Shown: one piece after another, positions 8,440-15,639 of the stretch
How the letters are laid out: the number at the start of each line of letters is the position of its first letter
Numbering within the stretch: position 1 is the first letter of the stretch
NCBI GenBank assembly: GCA_021775415.1
Contig: JAJFHV010000020.1
Location: forward strand, 124,001 to 188,000
Direction of reading: 5' to 3'
Length of the DNA: 64,000 bases
Source of the DNA: Hyphomicrobiales bacterium
Lineage (GTDB): Bacteria > Pseudomonadota > Alphaproteobacteria > Rhizobiales > Rhizobiaceae
Made by a program: the position numbers and the translations under genes
Notes under the pieces: model-generated
What the model was told of the DNA's origin: nothing
The model's database searches: none
The model's input: the letters and a program-made list of their open reading frames with translations, nothing else

Positions 8440-8513
8440 AACTTGGCTAGAACTTGGCTCGAAAAATCTCAAAATCTACGGACAATTCGTCGCAAATTAT
8501 CGATTTTTCGACA
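8440..8513. promoter_or_regulatory. Monooxygenase promoter repeats
   Basis: Two structures stand out in the monooxygenase/glpD divergent region. TCGAAAAATC (8459-8468) is repeated in inverted orientation as GATTTTTCGA (8502-8511), a perfect 10-bp pair 33 nt apart, and the second copy extends to the 12-mer seen at 4681-4692. Next to it is a direct repeat AACTTGGCT (8440-8448 and 8451-8459), 11 bp start to start, one helical turn. Direct repeats on one helix face are usual for AraC-type proteins. Binding by the 6294-7385 regulator is inferred. Confidence 0.55.
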
Positions 8514-8590
8514 AACGCAATAAGTCTTTTCAATCTTTGCCTATAGTGATCTAACGTTCGGGTTTCATTTGAAAGGTGCCACGGCTGAGC

Positions 8591-10117
8591 ATGAGCAAAA
8601 CGGTTGATTTATTTGTTATTGGTGGCGGTATCAATGGCTGCGGTATTGCACGCGATGCAGCCGGGCGTGGATATACAGTCGCCCTTGCAGAAATGAATGA
8701 TCTGGCCAGTGGCACTTCATCTTGGTCAACCAAACTGGTGCATGGGGGATTGCGTTATCTGGAGCACTATGAATTTGGCCTGGTGCGCAAAGCGTTGATT
8801 GAGCGTGAAATTCTGTGGGCTATGGCACCGCACATTATTTGGCCCTTACGTTTTGTGTTGCCGCATCACAAGGGGCTCAGACCAGCCTGGCTGCTGCGGC
8901 TGGGGCTTTTTTTGTATGACCATATTGGCGGGCGCAAAAAACTGCCACCGACCAAAGTGCTTGATATGCGCAAAGATCCGGCATCCAAACCGCTGAAGCC
9001 CTTGTTCACCAAGGCGTTCGAATATTCTGACTGTTGGGTCAATGATGCGCGGCTGGTGGTACTTTCCGCGATGGATGCGGCAGAACGTGGCGCTCAAATT
9101 CTTACCCGAACCAAAGTGCTCAAGGCAGAGCGCGTAAGCAGCAAAGCTGAAGGTCAGGGGCCATGGAAAATCACGGTTCAGGATACCCAAACAAAACAAA
9201 AACAGACTTTCCATGCCAAATATCTGGTCAACGCCGCGGGTCCTTGGGTGGACACGATTATAGCTGGCGTGGTTGGCAAAAAGGATGAGCGCAATGTCAG
9301 GCTGGTGCGTGGCAGCCACATCGTTGTCAACAAACTGTTTGATCATGAGCGCAGCTATATGTTCCAGAATGAAGATGACCGGATCATTTTTGCCATTCCC
9401 TATGAGCAGCATTACACGCTGATTGGTACTACGGATGCAGATCATGAGGGATCTGCCGACAAGGTGGAAATCTCAAAAGAAGAGATTGACTATCTTTGTG
9501 AAGCAGCGAGTGATTATTTTCTGGAACCCGTAACACCAAAAGAAATTGTCTGGACCTATTCAGGGGTTCGACCGCTTTATGATGACGGGGCATCAAAAGC
9601 ACAGGAAACGACCCGGGACTTTGTCCTCAAACAGGATGGAATTGCCGGTGAAGGGCAAATGCTCAGCATTATCGGGGGCAAGATCACAACCTATCGCAAG
9701 TTGGCAGAAACTGCACTCGAACATGTAGAAGACGCAATCGGCACACGTGGCACCGCATGGACTGCCAGTTCCAAATTGCCCGGCGGTGAGTTTGTTGAAA
9801 CCGGTTATGAAGATGAAGTTGTCGCCCTCAAAATCCAGTATGATTTTCTTGAAGACAAGATGGCCCGACGGCTGGTGCGCGTCTATGGATTACGGGCCAA
9901 GATTTTACTGGGTAACGCTCAATCAATTGCAGGGCTCGGCCGGGATTTTGGTAACGGGCTTTACGAGGTGGAGGTCAAATACCTGATGACGCACGAGTGG
10001 GCGGTAGAAGCAGAAGATATCTTGTTTCGACGCACCAAGCTCGGCATTGCATTCAACAAAAGCCAGGTGAAGGCATTGCAAGGCTTTATGACAAAACAAC
10101 GTTCTGGGAAGAAGTGA
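8591..10117 (+). CDS. glpD: Aerobic glycerol-3-phosphate dehydrogenase
   Basis: 508-residue FAD-dependent membrane-associated enzyme that oxidises sn-glycerol 3-phosphate to dihydroxyacetone phosphate and feeds electrons to quinone. The N-terminus has the dinucleotide-binding motif VIGGGINGCGIARDAAGRG, followed by SGTSSWSTKLVHGGLRYLE typical of GlpD. The middle has YLVNAAGPWVD and the IGTTDADHEG segment, and the C-terminal region holds IIGGKITTYRKLAE. The ATG at 8591 fits the family N-terminus; GTG 8576 would add five residues. One nt separates its stop from the racemase start, so it heads an operon with the AMACR-like and amidase genes. No other glp gene is near, and the operon partners do not suggest glycerol metabolism. 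Confidence 0.95.
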   Translation: MSKTVDLFVIGGGINGCGIARDAAGRGYTVALAEMNDLASGTSSWSTKLVHGGLRYLEHYEFGLVRKALIEREILWAMAPHIIWPLRFVLPHHKGLRPAWLLRLGLFLYDHIGGRKKLPPTKVLDMRKDPASKPLKPLFTKAFEYSDCWVNDARLVVLSAMDAAERGAQILTRTKVLKAERVSSKAEGQGPWKITVQDTQTKQKQTFHAKYLVNAAGPWVDTIIAGVVGKKDERNVRLVRGSHIVVNKLFDHERSYMFQNEDDRIIFAIPYEQHYTLIGTTDADHEGSADKVEISKEEIDYLCEAASDYFLEPVTPKEIVWTYSGVRPLYDDGASKAQETTRDFVLKQDGIAGEGQMLSIIGGKITTYRKLAETALEHVEDAIGTRGTAWTASSKLPGGEFVETGYEDEVVALKIQYDFLEDKMARRLVRVYGLRAKILLGNAQSIAGLGRDFGNGLYEVEVKYLMTHEWAVEAEDILFRRTKLGIAFNKSQVKALQGFMTKQRSGKK

Positions 10118-10118
10118 C

Positions 10119-11243
10119 ATGGGGCCGCTCGCCAATCTCAAGGTTATTGAAATGGTAGGTATCGGGCCGTGTCCCTTGGCCGGACAGTTGCTTGCGGATC
10201 TTGGTGCTGATGTGATTGTTGTGGACCGGACTTCGGGGGTTCCGTTGGCAAAAGAAGTGAATCGGCGGGGCAAACGGTCAATCGCGCTTAACCTCAAGGA
10301 CCCGCGTGGCGTTGCGACTTTGATGGAACTTGTGCGCAAAAGTGATGTGCTGATTGAAGGCTTCCGGCCCGGTGTGATGGAGCGTTTGGAGCTAGGACCA
10401 GATATTTGTCTGGCGGCAAATCCCCGTTTGATTTACGGGCGGATGACTGGCTGGGGGCAGGAGGGTCCGCTCGCTAAAACTGCAGGTCACGATATCAATT
10501 ATCTGGCGTTGACCGGATATCTACACGCGATCGGCAAAGCCGGCGAACCACCGGTTCCGCCGCTCAACCTGGTTGCCGATTATGGTGGTGGAACCATGTT
10601 TCTGCTGCTTGGCGTGCTTTCAGCGCTTTTTGAGCGACAGGTTTCAGGCAAGGGACAGGTCATAGATGCGGCGATGATAGATGGGGTTCCCGCGATGATG
10701 GGATTGATTCAGACCGCCTTGGCGAGCGGAAACTGGAGTATGGAGCGCGAGAGTAACCGGCTAGATGGCGCTGCTCCATTTTACCGGTGTTACAAAACCA
10801 GCGATGAAAAGTTTATCTCGGTTGGTGCGCTTGAACCGCAATTTTTTGAGGAATTCATCAGTCTGCTTGAGCTTGATCCGGGATTATGTAAACAGCAATG
10901 GGACCGTTCACAATGGCCCGAGATGATAGCGTTGTTTGAAGCAACATTTGCGCAAAGGCCCCGCGATGAATGGGCCGCAGTCTTTGAGGGGCGGGATGGG
11001 TGTGTTGTGCCGGTGCTTGATTTTGAAGAGGCGGCACAACATCCCCACAATGTGGCTCGTGGGACTTTTTTTGAAAATGCCGGGGTTACGCAGACGAGCC
11101 CGGTACCGGTATTTAACCGCAGCGCGATGGATAAACCCGCACCTGCCACAACCACAGGCATTGATGGTATACAGGTGTTGGCGGAAGCTGGATTGAGTGA
11201 CGCAGAGATCGGCGATCTGGAAGCCAACAACGTACTGCTTTAA
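10119..11243 (+). CDS. Alpha-methylacyl-CoA racemase (CaiB/BaiF superfamily)
   Basis: 374 residues, closest in pattern to AMACR/MCR rather than to CoA-transferases. Racemases of this type interconvert (2R)- and (2S)-methylacyl-CoA by alpha-proton exchange, needed before beta-oxidation of methyl-branched acyl chains. The N-terminal EMVGIGPCPLAG, GHDINYLALTG with His124 and PPLNLVADYGGGTMFLL with Asp154 match the catalytic His/Asp regions of the mycobacterial enzyme. Starts 1 nt after the glpD stop, preceded by GGGAAGAAG. The amidase follows after 8 nt. One of three CaiB-superfamily genes in the window, and the only one with the racemase motifs. Confidence 0.9.
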   Translation: MGPLANLKVIEMVGIGPCPLAGQLLADLGADVIVVDRTSGVPLAKEVNRRGKRSIALNLKDPRGVATLMELVRKSDVLIEGFRPGVMERLELGPDICLAANPRLIYGRMTGWGQEGPLAKTAGHDINYLALTGYLHAIGKAGEPPVPPLNLVADYGGGTMFLLLGVLSALFERQVSGKGQVIDAAMIDGVPAMMGLIQTALASGNWSMERESNRLDGAAPFYRCYKTSDEKFISVGALEPQFFEEFISLLELDPGLCKQQWDRSQWPEMIALFEATFAQRPRDEWAAVFEGRDGCVVPVLDFEEAAQHPHNVARGTFFENAGVTQTSPVPVFNRSAMDKPAPATTTGIDGIQVLAEAGLSDAEIGDLEANNVLL

Positions 11244-11251
11244 GGGACAAG

Positions 11252-12580
11252 ATGAATCACAAGACTGCGGCCCAACTCGGCCAGGAAATTGGTGCTGGGA
11301 AGCTTGATCCAGTTGAACTGGCAGAAGAATGCTTTGACAGGATTGAAACCAGCGGAATTGCATCGGATGTGTTTGCGCGGCTCACCCGTGACCGGGCGAA
11401 GACAGAAGCGGTAGCGGCATGCAAACGCCAAAAATCAGGTGAGCGTATTGGTCCCCTGGATGGCGTGCCGGTGTCGTGGAAAGATTTGTTTGATACCAAG
11501 GATATTGCAACAGAATCCGGGACACTGCTGCTGGAAGGCCGCACTCCCGACGAGGACTGCGAAGTGCTGCGACGGGCAGTGGAGGCTGGAACGGTTTGCA
11601 TCGGCAAAACCCATATGTCGGAACTTGCCTTTTCCGGTCTAGGCATCAACCCGAATACAGGAACACCGCCTAACATTCACGGCAGCGAGTTGGCTCCGGG
11701 TGGATCGTCTTCGGGTGCAGGTGCATCAGTTGCATTCGGATTTGTGCCGATTGGTATTGGCTCTGACACTGGGGGCTCGGTGCGAATTCCATCTGCCTGG
11801 AACGATCTGGTGGGATTGAAAACTACCCATGGCCTGATCCCGACCGGTGGGGTTATCCCCCTGTGCCGGGGTTTTGATACAGTGGGTCCATTGTGTCTCA
11901 ACGTCGAGGACGCTGCACTGATGCATTGCATTTTGGCAGGTGAGCCTGTCAAATTACCAGAAGCAAAACCGCTCTCAGAATGCAAATTTTTGGTTAGCGA
12001 AACCATCACGCTGGATGAATGTGGTGAGGATCAACTCACTGGCTTTCATGCCGCAGTTGATGCGCTTGGCAAGGCTGGCGCGACAATTGAATACGGCCAA
12101 ATCCCTGAATTTGAGGACACCATTCCGCTGGGATTTAAGTTGTTTCCCTATGAAGCGTACAGTGAGTGGGGTGAGGAGATTGAAGCTTCGCCGGAGTTGA
12201 TGTTTGAACCGGTTCGTGACCGTTTCCTGGTTGGCCGAAAAGTAACAATGGCTGACTACGAACAGGCATGGGATGCCACTCGCCAATTGCGTAAATCCTA
12301 TTTGGCTCGTGTTGAAGCCTATGATGCAGTGCTTGCGCCAACGGTTCCGGTTGGCCCACCAAATGTTGAAATGCTGCTCAACGATCATGAGCTGTTTTCA
12401 TCCACCAATCTCAAGGGATTGAGGAACACAAGATTTGGAAACATGCTTGGACTTTGCGCGCTGACACTACCAACCAATCGACCCGCCTCGGGTATCATGT
12501 TTATGGGCGCACCGCTCACCGAAATGTGCTTGTTGTCAGTTGGGCTTTCAGCGGAACAGGCAATCAACAACCTACGTTAG
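11252..12580 (+). CDS. Amidase (amidase-signature family)
   Basis: 442-residue amidase-signature hydrolase, cleaving a carboxylic amide to acid and ammonia. The Ser-cisSer-Lys triad is visible: Lys77 in GVPVSWKDLFD, the cis-Ser in PGGSSSGAGAS (about 152) and the nucleophile Ser176 in SDTGGSVRIPS. It lacks features of a GatA subunit context (no gatB or gatC nearby), so it is a stand-alone catabolic amidase. ATG 11252 is preceded by AAGGGA. Last gene of the glpD-racemase operon. Substrate cannot be read from the sequence; use with the upstream Rut-like locus is possible but unproven. Confidence 0.9.
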   Translation: MNHKTAAQLGQEIGAGKLDPVELAEECFDRIETSGIASDVFARLTRDRAKTEAVAACKRQKSGERIGPLDGVPVSWKDLFDTKDIATESGTLLLEGRTPDEDCEVLRRAVEAGTVCIGKTHMSELAFSGLGINPNTGTPPNIHGSELAPGGSSSGAGASVAFGFVPIGIGSDTGGSVRIPSAWNDLVGLKTTHGLIPTGGVIPLCRGFDTVGPLCLNVEDAALMHCILAGEPVKLPEAKPLSECKFLVSETITLDECGEDQLTGFHAAVDALGKAGATIEYGQIPEFEDTIPLGFKLFPYEAYSEWGEEIEASPELMFEPVRDRFLVGRKVTMADYEQAWDATRQLRKSYLARVEAYDAVLAPTVPVGPPNVEMLLNDHELFSSTNLKGLRNTRFGNMLGLCALTLPTNRPASGIMFMGAPLTEMCLLSVGLSAEQAINNLR

Positions 12581-12658
12581 ATGGTGTACAGCCGACCCAT
12601 TGCAACTCTTCGCAAATCGGGTAATTTATCAAGCTAGAATTCATACCGGGAGAAAATC
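12581..12658 (+). promoter_or_regulatory. Short intergenic leader before the formaldehyde genes
   Basis: 78 bp between the amidase stop and the formaldehyde dehydrogenase start. GGGAGAA just before the ATG is a good ribosome binding site. I see no clear terminator hairpin, so read-through from the upstream operon cannot be excluded. Confidence 0.35.
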
Positions 12659-13768
12659 ATGAAAACACGCGCAGCCGTAGCCTTCGAGGCAGGGAAACCT
12701 CTTGAAATATGTGAAGTTGATCTTGAGGGTCCAAAAGAAGGTGAAGTCCTTGTGGAAATCAGGGCGACCGGCTTGTGCCACACGGATGAATTCACCCGTT
12801 CCGGTGCAGACCCGGAAGGTATTTTTCCTGCAATCCTTGGCCATGAGGGTGCAGGCGTTGTGGTTGATGTGGGACCGGGTGTCACGTCGCTCAAAAAGGG
12901 AGATCATGTCATTCCGCTTTACACGCCAGAGTGTCGCGAGTGTGATTATTGTACCTCCGGTAAGACCAATCTTTGCCAGAAAATCCGTGTCACCCAGGGC
13001 CAGGGTCTGATGCCAGATGGCACCTCGCGCTTCTCAATAAAAGGTGAGAAGACTTTCCACTACATGGGCACTTCTACATTTTCCAATCACACGGTTGTGC
13101 CGGAAATTGCCCTGGCGAAAGTGCGGGAAGACGCACCGTTTGAATCGATTTGTTACATCGGCTGCGGTGTGACAACCGGCATTGGTGCAGTCATCAATAC
13201 GGCCAAGGTTCAGCCCGGCGACAATGTGGTCGTATTCGGTCTTGGTGGCATTGGTCTTAATGTTATTCAGGGTGCGCGCCTTGCTGGTGCCAATATGATT
13301 GTTGGCGTTGATCTCAATCCTGCCCGCGAGGAATGGGGTGAGAAGTTTGGCATGACACACTTTATCAACCCGACTGAGGTTGAGGGTGATTTGGTGCCAT
13401 ACATCGTGGATCTGACCGGTGGTGGCGCTGACTATTCGTTTGAGTGTATTGGCAATGTGAATGTCATGCGTCAGGCACTTGAGTGTTGTCACAAGGGTTG
13501 GGGCACCAGTGTTATTATCGGTGTCGCAGGTGCCGGACAGGAAATTGTCACGCGGCCTTTCCAACTCGTCACTGGTCGTAATTGGCGCGGTACTGCCTTT
13601 GGCGGCGCAAAGGGGCGCACGGATGTTCCAAAAATCGTCGATTGGTACATGAATGGCAAAATCCAGATTGATCCGATGATTACCCACACCATGCCTCTGG
13701 AAGACATCAACAAGGGCTTTGACCTGATGCACAAGGGCGAGAGCATTCGTGGTGTGGTGAAGTTCTAG
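12659..13768 (+). CDS. adhC: S-(hydroxymethyl)glutathione dehydrogenase / class III alcohol dehydrogenase
   Basis: 369-residue zinc-dependent medium-chain dehydrogenase that oxidises S-hydroxymethylglutathione to S-formylglutathione, the first enzymatic step of glutathione-dependent formaldehyde removal; it can also reduce S-nitrosoglutathione. Catalytic zinc ligands Cys40 and His62 (GHEGAG) and the structural zinc cysteines 92, 95, 98 and 106 ([16 protein letters not shown]) are all present, as is the Rossmann motif GLGGIGLNV. Length and the full zinc set are typical of class III ADH. It is followed after 1 nt by a VOC protein and, two genes on, by S-formylglutathione hydrolase, which supports the assignment. 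Also known as frmA, flhA or gfaA-linked adhI. Confidence 0.96.
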   Translation: MKTRAAVAFEAGKPLEICEVDLEGPKEGEVLVEIRATGLCHTDEFTRSGADPEGIFPAILGHEGAGVVVDVGPGVTSLKKGDHVIPLYTPECRECDYCTSGKTNLCQKIRVTQGQGLMPDGTSRFSIKGEKTFHYMGTSTFSNHTVVPEIALAKVREDAPFESICYIGCGVTTGIGAVINTAKVQPGDNVVVFGLGGIGLNVIQGARLAGANMIVGVDLNPAREEWGEKFGMTHFINPTEVEGDLVPYIVDLTGGGADYSFECIGNVNVMRQALECCHKGWGTSVIIGVAGAGQEIVTRPFQLVTGRNWRGTAFGGAKGRTDVPKIVDWYMNGKIQIDPMITHTMPLEDINKGFDLMHKGESIRGVVKF

Positions 13769-13769
13769 T

Positions 13770-14222
13770 ATGGCGAAACCAAAGTTCATCGGTATAAACC
13801 ACGTAGCACTCGAGGTCGGCAATATAGACGAAGCCCTTGAATTCTACGGGCAGTTTTTCGATTTCACCCTCCAGAGCCGAAGCGGTACAATGGCGTTCAT
13901 AGAGATGGGCGATCAATTCATCGCGCTGTCAACGCCGCGTAAACAGTCTCGTGACGATGGCCGGCATTTTGGTTTGGTGGTTGATCAGCGGGAAGGTCTA
14001 CGTGAAAAGCTGGAGGAGGCAGGTGTGGAAATTGTCACACCAAAGCGTTTGGATTTCATTGACCCATGGGGCAACCGAGTGGAGATCGTGCCATATGAAA
14101 ACATTCAGTTTGTAAAACAGCAGGGTGCGCTGAAACTCCTTGGTGCTGGTGAACTGCGTAAAACTGATGGAGCAAAGCGGGAATTGCTCGAAAAAGGCAT
14201 CGAACCACCGATTGGGGTTTAA
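13770..14222 (+). CDS. VOC family protein (glyoxalase/bleomycin-resistance fold)
   Basis: 150 residues, one vicinal-oxygen-chelate module pair. The start KFIGINHVALEVGNIDEALEF contains the first metal-ligand His (His11), HFGLVVDQREG begins the second half and WGNRVEIVPYENIQF supplies the usual Glu ligand. Family members bind a divalent metal and act on small substrates, often glutathione adducts or diols. Its start lies 1 nt after the formaldehyde dehydrogenase stop, so translation is probably coupled. A role in handling a glutathione adduct is suggested by position only. Confidence 0.85.
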   Translation: MAKPKFIGINHVALEVGNIDEALEFYGQFFDFTLQSRSGTMAFIEMGDQFIALSTPRKQSRDDGRHFGLVVDQREGLREKLEEAGVEIVTPKRLDFIDPWGNRVEIVPYENIQFVKQQGALKLLGAGELRKTDGAKRELLEKGIEPPIGV

Positions 14223-14259
14223 TGTACTGGGTACTATCTCCTATCTGTTTGGCCGCCCG

Positions 14260-14700
14260 ATGAAAATCTACGTCGATGCGGATGCTTGTCCGGTAAAGGA
14301 AGAAGTCATCAAGGTTGCTGAACGCCGTAACCTGAAAGTCTTTCAGGTGGCTGATGGTGGCTTGCGTCCATCGCGTGATCCATTGGTGGAAAATGTGATT
14401 GTGGCACAGGGTGCGGATGCCGCCGATGACTGGATTGCCGAGAACATCACTCAGGACGACATCTGCGTGACATCGGATATCCCACTTGCCAAACGCTGCC
14501 TGGACAATTGTGCAGTAGCAATCAAACCAAATGGAAAACTGTTCGATGAGGCTAATATCGGCATGGCGATGGCGATGCGGGATTTGAAACAACACATTCG
14601 TGAAAGCCAGCAAACCCAAACCTACAATGCGTCTTTCACCAAGGCTGACCGTTCAAACTTCTTGCAGGCTTTGGACAGGTTGATACAACAGCGCAAATAA
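14260..14700 (+). CDS. YaiI/YqxD (DUF188) family protein
   Basis: 146 residues beginning MKIYVDADACPVKEEVIKVA, the hallmark of the YaiI/YqxD family. Other conserved blocks are VTSDIPLAKRCLD and GMAMAMRDL. The acidic residues near Asp6 and Asp8 and in TSDIPLA resemble a PIN/NYN-like nuclease metal site, but no function is established for the family. The open frame continues upstream to 14140 inside the VOC gene; the family start at 14260 is preferred. Lies between the two formaldehyde genes without obvious functional link. Confidence 0.88.
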   Translation: MKIYVDADACPVKEEVIKVAERRNLKVFQVADGGLRPSRDPLVENVIVAQGADAADDWIAENITQDDICVTSDIPLAKRCLDNCAVAIKPNGKLFDEANIGMAMAMRDLKQHIRESQQTQTYNASFTKADRSNFLQALDRLIQQRK

Positions 14701-14718
14701 TTCATTCGAGGCAGCTAC

Positions 14719-15543
14719 ATGAAAACCGTATCCACAAACAATTCACATGGTGGTGTTCAAGGCGTCTATTCGCACGCATCCGCCACTTGCAATTGCGAGA
14801 TGACCTTTTCGGTCTTTGTGCCGCCACAGGCGGAATCCAACCCATGCCCGGTATTGTATTATCTCTCCGGTCTTACCTGCACCCATGCCAATGTCATGGA
14901 GAAGGGCGAGTATCGTGCAGTTGCTGCAAAGCGCGGGATCATCGTTGTTTGCCCGGATACCAGTCCGCGCGGCGATGATGTGGTCAATGAGGATGCGTAT
15001 TTCTTTGGTAGTGGTGCCGGTTTCTACGTGGATGCCACGGAAGAGCCCTTTGCCAAGCACTACAATATGTACTCCTATGTTACGCAGGAGCTGCCAACCT
15101 TGATTGGTGACAATTTCAACGCGGATATGGATCGCCAGTCGATCTTCGGTCACTCAATGGGTGGGCATGGGGCGCTGACGATCGCTTTGAAAAATCCGGA
15201 TCAATATAAATCGGTTTCTGCTTTTGCACCTATCTGCGCGCCTTCCGGCACGGAGTGGGGCAGCAATGCATTTTCCAAGTATCTGGGTGATGAGAGCACA
15301 TGGCGTGCTTATGACAGTGTCAGCCTGATAGAGGATGGTAATCGGCTTGGTGATATTCTGGTGGACCAGGGAACCGGCGATGAATTTCTGGAATCCGGGC
15401 TGCGACCTCAATTGCTGGAAGCCGCTTGTGCGGAGGCGAACATCCCGCTCACCCTGCGCATGCAGGATGGCTATGACCATTCCTATTATTTTATTTCCTC
15501 ATTTATGGCAGATCACATTGCCTGGCATGCAGAGCGGTTGTAA
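14719..15543 (+). CDS. fghA: S-formylglutathione hydrolase
   Basis: 274-residue esterase-D family enzyme that hydrolyses S-formylglutathione to formate and glutathione, completing the pathway begun by the upstream dehydrogenase. It shows the family block PVLYYLSGLTCTHANVMEKG, the nucleophile elbow FGHSMGGHGAL with Ser146 and a C-terminal DGYDHSYYF with the catalytic His. Length is usual. ATG 14719 is preceded by GAGGCAG. Called frmB or fghA in other bacteria. The window does not contain formate dehydrogenase genes, so formate removal must be encoded elsewhere. Confidence 0.95.
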   Translation: MKTVSTNNSHGGVQGVYSHASATCNCEMTFSVFVPPQAESNPCPVLYYLSGLTCTHANVMEKGEYRAVAAKRGIIVVCPDTSPRGDDVVNEDAYFFGSGAGFYVDATEEPFAKHYNMYSYVTQELPTLIGDNFNADMDRQSIFGHSMGGHGALTIALKNPDQYKSVSAFAPICAPSGTEWGSNAFSKYLGDESTWRAYDSVSLIEDGNRLGDILVDQGTGDEFLESGLRPQLLEAACAEANIPLTLRMQDGYDHSYYFISSFMADHIAWHAERL

Positions 15544-15546
15544 GCC

Positions 15547-15617
15547 GGTTCATTGACGCTATGTATCTGAACCAATAGATTCATTGTTCATACAGGCAGG
15601 AATCTTGGAATTCCAAG
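15547..15617 (+). promoter_or_regulatory. fghA-fadD intergenic repeats
   Basis: The gap between fghA and fadD (15544-15639) holds a weak GGTTCA/TGAACC inverted repeat (15547-15552 and 15568-15573) just after fghA and a perfect 14-bp palindrome CTTGGAATTCCAAG at 15604-15617, 22 bp before fadD. The palindrome is a candidate operator for a dimeric regulator of fadD. The first repeat lacks a T-run and would be a poor terminator. Confidence 0.4.
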
Positions 15618-15639
15618 CTTGCTTTAGAAAGAAACCGTG

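Noticed and set aside
13034-13822. Open minus-strand frame of about 262 codons opposite the formaldehyde dehydrogenase
   Set aside because: Antisense shadow of a complete zinc dehydrogenase; no motif of its own.
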